From DATDOR01 sp035512695 (GTDB taxonomy: Bacteria > Chloroflexota > Anaerolineae > Anaerolineales > JABWBV01), in the NCBI GenBank assembly GCA_035512695.1, contig DATKDL010000169.1, forward strand, positions 1 through 26,642: a stretch of 26,642 nt of DNA. Direction: 5' to 3'. Position 1 is the first letter of the stretch. The number at the start of each line of letters is the position of its first letter. The position numbers and the translations under genes are program-made. Positions 22,280 through 26,642 of this stretch are shown piece after piece. Below the pieces are notes generated by a model, which had not been told where the DNA came from, ran no database searches, and saw only the letters and a list, made by a program, of their open reading frames with translations.

Positions 22280-22558
22280 GATCTCTCTGACCGCCAGGCC
22301 GAACTGAACGATGGCGAGGACGGTCAGCGCGGACCAGGCCAGCTTTTCAATGGTGGACGGCACCGCCAGCGCCAGACCGATGCCTAACAGGACCAGGCAG
22401 CCCAGGAGGGCGAGGTGATTGTTCCGCCTTCCAAGGGCATTCCGGAGACGGGTATTTTCCAACGACGCCCGCCACCAGGCCGTGCTGACGACGGCCAGGG
22501 CGGCCGCGAGCGCCAGGATCCAGAGGGCGTTGGCAAAGAGGTTGGGCCAGTCGATCAT
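22247..22558 (-). CDS. Small three-helix membrane protein of unknown function
   Basis: A 103-residue protein with three predicted membrane helices: about 7-28 (LFANALWILALAAALAVVST), 49-66 (LALLGCLVLLGIGLALAV) and 72-90 (KLAWSALTVLAIVQFGLAV). A charged segment after the first helix (ENTRLRNALGRRNN) and a basic tail (REIRRKDARIQKK) are probably cytoplasmic. I do not recognise the family. The tail is encoded by the GACGCAAAG-type repeat, so the original C terminus may have been replaced by repeat sequence. A TATAAT on the minus strand ends seven bases before the ATG. It lies 59 bases upstream of gatC on the same strand. Confidence 0.7.
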   Translation of the reverse strand: MIDWPNLFANALWILALAAALAVVSTAWWRASLENTRLRNALGRRNNHLALLGCLVLLGIGLALAVPSTIEKLAWSALTVLAIVQFGLAVREIRRKDARIQKK

Positions 22559-22565
22559 GGTTCGA

Positions 22566-22571
22566 ATTATA
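22566..22571 (-). promoter_or_regulatory. Candidate -10 element (TATAAT) of the small membrane protein gene
   Basis: A consensus TATAAT on the minus strand ends seven bases before the ATG at 22558, which would place the transcription start at the start codon and give a leaderless mRNA. The -35 region falls inside the GGGGCACGG palindrome (22574-22609) and has no clear TTGACA-like element. The perfect -10 in a GC-rich region makes a promoter likely. Confidence 0.5.
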
Positions 22572-22573
22572 GC

Positions 22574-22609
22574 AGGGGCACGGCTGAACGACCGCCGTGC
22601 CCCTCCTGG
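22574..22609. repeat. Second copy of the GGGGCACGG palindrome, in a divergent promoter region
   Basis: AGGGGCACGGC (22574-22584) pairs perfectly with GCCGTGCCCCT (22594-22604) around a 9-base loop, and CCTGG follows. It matches the core of the gatA insert (21656-21691) at 32 of 36 positions in the same orientation, about 900 bases away. Read on the minus strand both copies would encode QEGHGGRS(V/A)VPLL. It lies between two outward-facing TATAAT hexamers. Confidence 0.82.
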
Positions 22610-22611
22610 TT

Positions 22612-22617
22612 TATAAT
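22612..22617 (+). promoter_or_regulatory. Candidate -10 element (TATAAT) of the xpt-guaA unit
   Basis: A consensus TATAAT on the plus strand. Transcription would start near 22624-22625, leaving a leader of about 98 bases before xpt that holds an 8-codon mini-ORF and a terminator-like hairpin. The -35 region overlaps the palindromic repeat and is not recognisable. Confidence 0.5.
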
Positions 22618-22624
22618 CCACGAA

Positions 22625-22651
22625 ATGAAGATGCCCTTATCCAGGGAATGA
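22625..22651 (+). CDS. Possible 8-residue leader peptide (MKMPLSRE) before xpt
   Basis: An ATG at 22625 opens an 8-codon frame (MKMPLSRE) that stops with TGA at 22649-22651, the first base pair of the xpt leader hairpin. The ATG lies seven bases after the TATAAT at 22612-22617, so the transcript could begin at this codon. A ribosome at the stop would cover the left arm of the hairpin. The codons do not point to a sensed amino acid. Short frames arise easily by chance, so this is a hypothesis. Confidence 0.25.
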   Translation: MKMPLSRE

Positions 22652-22702
22652 AAAAACAAGGGTGTGCCGGGAGCTATGCTCCCGGCACACCCTTGTTTTT
22701 TT
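22651..22702 (+). terminator. Perfect 24-bp hairpin with U7 run in the xpt leader
   Basis: Positions 22651-22674 are exactly complementary to 22678-22701 around a TAT loop, with one more G-U pair at 22650/22702. Seven Ts end the right arm, so on the plus strand this is a textbook intrinsic terminator. It lies between the candidate promoter at 22612 and the AAAGGAG site of xpt at 22711-22717, where a terminator must be regulated or leaky for xpt and guaA to be made. The AAAAAA on the left allows termination on the minus strand also. Confidence 0.85.
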
Positions 22703-22722
22703 CTATCAGAAAAGGAGAACCT

Positions 22723-23298
22723 ATGGAACGACTCAAAGCCCGCATCCTCGCCGAAGGCCAGAACCTCGGCGGAGGCATCCTCAAGGTCGACGGTTTTATC
22801 AACCACCAGGTCGACCCGGACCTGATGTTCGAAGCCGGCAAAGAACTGGCCCGCCGGTTCCGGGGCGTTGGTGCGACCAAGGTGCTGACGGCCGAGATCT
22901 CCGGGATCGCCCCGGCGCTGGCGACGGCGCTCAACCTGGGCGTACCCGTCGTCTATGCCCGCAAGACCAAGCCGATCACGATGCCGGACCAGGTCTTCCT
23001 GACCCTGGCGCCTTCGCATACCAAGGGCCGGACGGTCGAGCTGATCGTCTCGCCGGAATACCTGGCGGGCGGCGAGCGGGTCCTGATCATCGACGATTTC
23101 CTGGCGAGCGGGTCGACGATCCTGGGGCTGGTGCGACTGGCGCAGACGGCCGGGTCGAGCCTGGTCGGGGTCGGGACGCTGGTCGAGAAGGTCTTTGAAG
23201 GCGGCCGGGAGAAGCTGGCGCACCTGGGTGTGCCGATCGAGTCGCTGGCCGCCATTGTCTCGATGGAAGGCGACCACATCGTCTTCTCGGACGACTGA
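22723..23298 (+). CDS. xpt: Xanthine phosphoribosyltransferase
   Basis: A 191-residue type I phosphoribosyltransferase. It carries the PRPP-binding motif VLIIDDFLASGST (residues 120-132), the early segment EGQNLGGGILKVDGFINHQV characteristic of Xpt, and TAEISGIAPALATALNLGVP with VVYARKTKP. It salvages xanthine to XMP, the substrate of the next gene's product. The ATG at 22723 has AAAGGAG at 22711-22717; a longer in-frame extension upstream would run through the hairpin. The stop overlaps the guaA start by one base (TGATG), so the two are coupled. No purine riboswitch is seen in the leader. Confidence 0.96.
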   Translation: MERLKARILAEGQNLGGGILKVDGFINHQVDPDLMFEAGKELARRFRGVGATKVLTAEISGIAPALATALNLGVPVVYARKTKPITMPDQVFLTLAPSHTKGRTVELIVSPEYLAGGERVLIIDDFLASGSTILGLVRLAQTAGSSLVGVGTLVEKVFEGGREKLAHLGVPIESLAAIVSMEGDHIVFSDD

Positions 23299-24854
23299 TG
23301 GGGATCGTCATCCTGGACTTTGGTTCGCAGACCGCCCAGCTGATCGCCCGGCGGGTGCGGGAGGTCCAGGTCTATTCGGAGATCCTGCCCTGGGACGCGC
23401 CCGAGGAGCAGGTGATGGCGGCGGAGCCGGCCGGGTTTATCCTGTCCGGCGGGCCCGCGTCGGTCTACGAATTGGGCGCACCGCAGGCCCCGCGCTGGGT
23501 CTTCGAGAGCGGGCTGCCTGTTTTGGGGATCTGTTATGGGATGCAGGCGATGACGCATGCGCTGGGAGGGCGGGTGGCGGCGGGTGCGCACCGGGAGTTC
23601 GGGCATGCCGTGGTCCGGCCGCTTCGGGGGAACGCGCTGCTGCCGGAGGGGGAGGCGCAGGTCTGGATGTCGCACGGAGACCGGATCGAGGAACCGCCGC
23701 CCGGGTTCGTCCCGCTGGCGGAGACCGCGGGTTCGCCGGTGGCGGCGATGGGGGACCTGGCCCGGGGGTATTTCGGGGTCCAGTTCCACCCGGAGGTGGC
23801 GCACACCCCGTCCGGGCGGGAGATCCTGCGGCGGTTTGCGGTGGAGGTCTGCGGGGCGGTGCCGGACTGGGTCCCCGAGTCGATCATCGAGCGGTCTGTG
23901 GGCGAGATCCGGGCGCAAGTCGGGGAGGCGCGGGTTTTATCGGCCGTGAGCGGCGGGGTGGACTCGTCGGTGGCGACGGCGCTGGTCCACCGGGCGGTCG
24001 GCGACCGGCTGGACGCCGTCTTCGTCGACACCGGTCTGATGCGGCACGGAGAGGCGGAGCAGGTCGTGGAGACTTTCGGGGAGCACCTCGGGGTGCGGTT
24101 GCGGGCGGTCAACGCCGTCGAGGAGTTCCTGTCGGGGCTGGCTGGGGTCGAAGATCCGGAAGAAAAGCGGCGGGTGATCGGCGAGAAGTTCATCCGGATC
24201 TTCGAGGGGCAAGCCCTGTTGCTTGGGTCGCCGCCGTTCCTGGTGCAGGGGACGATCTACCCGGACGTGGTCGAATCGGCCGCGCCGGATCGGGACAACG
24301 CGGCCCGGATCAAGACGCACCACAACGTCGGCGGTCTGCCGGAGCAGATGGATTTCGAGCTGGTCGAGCCGCTGCGCTATCTATTTAAAGATGAAGTGCG
24401 GGCGGTGGGGGAGGCGCTTGGGCTGCCGCCCGGGATCGTCTGGCGGCAGCCATTCCCGGGGCCGGGGCTGGCGGTGCGCTGCCTGGGAGAGGTGACGGCC
24501 GAGCGGGTGGCGCGGCTGCGGGCGGCAGACCGAATCTTGATCGAAGAGCTCGCTGCGGCGGGGCTGCTAAAGATGAAGGCGGGAGACGACGGAGCGGTCG
24601 GTGGTTCGGCGCAGGCCTTTGCCGTGTTATTGCCGGTGCGGTCGGTGGGCGTGATGGGGGATGGGCGGACGTACCAGGAGGCGGTGGCGATCCGGGCGGT
24701 GACGACGGACGATTTCATGACCGCCGACTGGGCGCGGCTGCCGTATGACCTGCTGGCGCGGGTATCGACGCGGATCGTGAACGAGGTGCAGGGGGTGAAC
24801 CGGGTGGTGTATGATGTGACGAGCAAGCCGCCGGCGACGATTGAGTGGGAATAG
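23298..24854 (+). CDS. guaA: GMP synthase (glutamine-hydrolysing)
   Basis: A 518-residue full-length GMP synthase converting XMP to GMP. The N-terminal class I glutamine amidotransferase has the nucleophile Cys79 in GICYGMQ and His164/Glu166 in VQFHPEV. The ATP pyrophosphatase domain has the P-loop SGGVDSS (218-224). The C-terminal dimerisation domain ends NRVVYDVTSKPPATIEWE, the typical family ending. With xpt directly before it the pair forms a xanthine-to-GMP salvage unit. The start shares one base with the xpt stop. Confidence 0.98.
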   Translation: MGIVILDFGSQTAQLIARRVREVQVYSEILPWDAPEEQVMAAEPAGFILSGGPASVYELGAPQAPRWVFESGLPVLGICYGMQAMTHALGGRVAAGAHREFGHAVVRPLRGNALLPEGEAQVWMSHGDRIEEPPPGFVPLAETAGSPVAAMGDLARGYFGVQFHPEVAHTPSGREILRRFAVEVCGAVPDWVPESIIERSVGEIRAQVGEARVLSAVSGGVDSSVATALVHRAVGDRLDAVFVDTGLMRHGEAEQVVETFGEHLGVRLRAVNAVEEFLSGLAGVEDPEEKRRVIGEKFIRIFEGQALLLGSPPFLVQGTIYPDVVESAAPDRDNAARIKTHHNVGGLPEQMDFELVEPLRYLFKDEVRAVGEALGLPPGIVWRQPFPGPGLAVRCLGEVTAERVARLRAADRILIEELAAAGLLKMKAGDDGAVGGSAQAFAVLLPVRSVGVMGDGRTYQEAVAIRAVTTDDFMTADWARLPYDLLARVSTRIVNEVQGVNRVVYDVTSKPPATIEWE

Positions 24855-24954
24855 GGGCGGCGGCGAATAAATCCGCTGTGGCGGCCCGGGTGCCGGGTGT
24901 AACGTACATCTCCGGTAAACCCAAGGTCACATCGCCAATCCCGTTCGGGCAGGA

Positions 24955-24960
24955 TAAAAT
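24955..24960 (+). promoter_or_regulatory. Candidate -10 element (TAAAAT) of the terminal lipoprotein gene
   Basis: TAAAAT ends six bases before the ATG at 24967, again suggesting transcription that starts at or next to the start codon. No clear ribosome-binding site or -35 element is present. The 112-base gap before it (24855-24966) shows no recognisable gene or hairpin. Confidence 0.35.
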
Positions 24961-24966
24961 CCGCGC

Positions 24967-26642
24967 ATGCAGAAAGGCTTACCCGGCGCGCTTCGGAACC
25001 TGAAGTGGATCAAACTGACGCTGATCGTGATCTCGCTCGCCGCCTGCACGCCCGCCGCGCCTCCCACGCCGACCCTCACCCCGACCCTCTCCCCGACCTC
25101 CACCACGACCCCCTTCTCCTTCCCGGCCACCGAAACCCCGGATCCGAACGAGGATGATCCCGCCGGCCCAGGTGCCGCGACTGCCGTTCCGGCGGCATCA
25201 CCCGGATCGATCGCCGCCGGCCCCAGCCCGACTTTCGACGCCCGATCCGCCGTCACCCGCACCCCGCTCCCGCCCGCGCTCTGCCCGGCGCGGAACCTCA
25301 CTATCCTGGCCGACGAGGAAGCGTGGGATCAACATATCGCAGACGGCGATGCGGACGCCCTTCTCGAGGCGCTCCAGTACCATCTCAACATCGGCGGCGC
25401 CCTCGAGCCCGCCGCGGCCGCACTGCGCAGGCTGCGAGGGACCGGTTCGCTCACGTTCTACCGGGAGGCCGACGTGACAGGCGACGGCCGCGACGAGATC
25501 GTCTTCGCCGGACGGCAGGCCTACGTCCTGTTCTGCGCCGTCGGCTTTTACGAACTCCGGGCCATCCCCGAAAGGCTGGCAGACGACCAGCCGGCTGCCC
25601 TGGACCCCGAGGTCCTTTTCCTGGGTGACATGAACCGCACCGGGGTGCCGGAGATCGTCCTTTTCTGGGACGTCCCCTGCGATGGCGCGGCGGTCTGCGG
25701 CGCCCTCGTCGTCCTGGAGTGGGAAGGGAACGACTTTGCGAGCCTGCTCGAGAACGACCCGGAGAACACCGGGATCGATATCGCCCGCATGCACGCCGCC
25801 TTCGATGTGCGCTTCGCCGACCTGGACGGCAACGGGACGGTCGAGATCCTCCTGGACGGCGAGATCCCGGACCCGGCCTCCGCCGTCTACCGCGACGGGC
25901 TGCCGTGGCGGGAGCGCACCGACACCTATATGTGGAACGGGGAGCATTTCGTCCTGCACAAAATCCGCTACGCAACCCCGGAGTACCGCTTCCAGGCGGT
26001 CCAGGACGGGGACCTTTTCACCCTGCAGGGCGATTACAAGGCGGCACTCCTCAGCTATCAGCTCGCCGTCTTCGGGGACGCGCCGGAATGGTGGTCGCCC
26101 GAGCGGGCGGAGGAGTTGCGGGCGCTGTGGGGGATCTCGATCGGCGGGGACGCCCCGACCCCGGAACCCGCCGCCCCGGACCCGGCCGAATACGGGCACC
26201 TGGCCGCTTACGCCCGCTTCCGGATCATGGTGCTGTACCTGCTTCAGGGTTGGGAGAGCGATGCGGAGACGGTTTTCAACACCCTGACAGCGGCCTATCC
26301 GGACGGCGAGGATGGGTTTGTGTTCGCCGAAACGGCGGCCGCGTTCTGGGAGGCGTACCGGGATACGGAGGATATCGGCGCGGCGTGCGCTCGGGCGATC
26401 GCCTTCGTCGAGGCGCATCCGGAGGTGCTGTTCTTCTTGGGGGCGGAGCACCACGGTCGGCAGAGCAAGATCTATGCGCCGGAGGATGTGTGTCCGTTTA
26501 CGGTGCGATCCTACGCCTTCGCCAACTCCGCGACTCCAGCCCCTTCCTCCTCGACCCTTCCCGCCGGAAACTTTCTCAAAACCAACGCCGCCCCCAATAT
26601 CGACGCCCCCGCCGCCGCGACAAACGGCGCGGCCGGTCCCCA
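24967..26642 (+). CDS. Lipoprotein with DxDGxG-type repeats, truncated by window edge
   Basis: An open frame of at least 558 residues that runs off the right edge with no stop. A signal peptide with lipobox LAAC (Cys27) is followed by a long Pro/Thr-rich linker (TPTLTPTLSPTSTTTP). Three segments resemble FG-GAP/VCBS-type or calcium-binding loops: DVTGDGRDEIVFAG, DMNRTGVPEIVLFW and DLDGNGTVEILLDG. A region with helical repeats follows (LQGDYKAALLSYQLAVFG, then FRIMVLYLLQGWESDAETVF), which looks TPR-like. A second low-complexity Pro/Ala/Ser stretch begins near the edge. It is probably an outer-face lipoprotein of unknown function. The family is not recognised, and the C terminus cannot be seen. 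Confidence 0.85.
   Translation, partial: MQKGLPGALRNLKWIKLTLIVISLAACTPAAPPTPTLTPTLSPTSTTTPFSFPATETPDPNEDDPAGPGAATAVPAASPGSIAAGPSPTFDARSAVTRTPLPPALCPARNLTILADEEAWDQHIADGDADALLEALQYHLNIGGALEPAAAALRRLRGTGSLTFYREADVTGDGRDEIVFAGRQAYVLFCAVGFYELRAIPERLADDQPAALDPEVLFLGDMNRTGVPEIVLFWDVPCDGAAVCGALVVLEWEGNDFASLLENDPENTGIDIARMHAAFDVRFADLDGNGTVEILLDGEIPDPASAVYRDGLPWRERTDTYMWNGEHFVLHKIRYATPEYRFQAVQDGDLFTLQGDYKAALLSYQLAVFGDAPEWWSPERAEELRALWGISIGGDAPTPEPAAPDPAEYGHLAAYARFRIMVLYLLQGWESDAETVFNTLTAAYPDGEDGFVFAETAAAFWEAYRDTEDIGAACARAIAFVEAHPEVLFFLGAEHHGRQSKIYAPEDVCPFTVRSYAFANSATPAPSSSTLPAGNFLKTNAAPNIDAPAAATNGAAGP

Noticed and set aside
2188..22702. The long hairpins as copies of one mobile element or as CRISPR repeats
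   Set aside because: Stem sequences are unrelated to each other, occur singly, and sit at gene ends with no spacers.
22618..22722. Purine riboswitch upstream of xpt
   Set aside because: No three-way junction or the conserved purine aptamer loops could be found; the leader is dominated by the perfect hairpin.
24855..24966. A gene or structured RNA in the gap after guaA
   Set aside because: No frame, strong hairpin or known motif is evident; only a weak -10-like element near its end.

Overview
The window is a high-GC, gene-dense bacterial segment of 26.6 kb. Twenty-seven protein genes are supported; no rRNA, tRNA, CRISPR array or insertion sequence was seen. The best guess at source is an anaerobic member of Chloroflexota (Anaerolineae-like). 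That is an inference from several traits together: an archaeal-type (A/V-type) ATP synthase in a bacterium, a four-subunit 2-oxoacid:ferredoxin oxidoreductase, lipoproteins with Pro/Thr-rich linkers, a DevS/DevR-like two-component pair, and GatCA-dependent tRNA amidation. No marker gene here proves it.

Layout. (1) 46-2813: delta, alpha, beta and gamma subunits of a VorB/KorA-class 2-oxoacid:ferredoxin oxidoreductase. (2) 2829-12931: a complete A/V-type ATPase operon in the order H(G)-I-K-E-C-F-A-[radical SAM]-B-D, tightly packed with many ATGA-type overlaps. A cobalamin-binding radical SAM gene sits between the two large head subunits A and B. (3) 12994-15531: a NarL/DevR-type response regulator (minus strand), a divergent GAF-domain histidine kinase, and a receiver-only protein. 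(4) 15691-19130: a lipoprotein fusing a DsbA-like thioredoxin domain to a cyclophilin, a DedA membrane protein and a HEAT-repeat protein. (5) 19173-22558, minus strand: a small three-helix membrane protein, gatC, gatA and coaBC. (6) 22723-24854: xpt and guaA, a purine/GMP pair. (7) 24967 to the right edge: a truncated lipoprotein with DxDGxG-type repeats.

Together, regions 1 and 2 link ferredoxin-reducing 2-oxoacid oxidation to an ion-translocating ATPase, as expected for an anaerobe that conserves energy through reduced ferredoxin and an ion gradient.

The most unusual non-coding signal is a set of six long perfect hairpins (21-31 bp stems, each of unrelated sequence) at gene ends. Several overlap stop codons, and two lie in gaps between convergent genes. 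Three of them (2188, 16986, 22651) sit between a -10-like hexamer and the ribosome-binding site of the next gene. In the xpt-guaA leader this includes an 8-codon mini-ORF ending exactly at the hairpin base, an arrangement that looks like an attenuator. Separately, a GGGGCACGG-type palindromic repeat occurs twice. One copy lies in a promoter region and the other is inserted in frame within gatA, adding about 13-18 residues to the protein.
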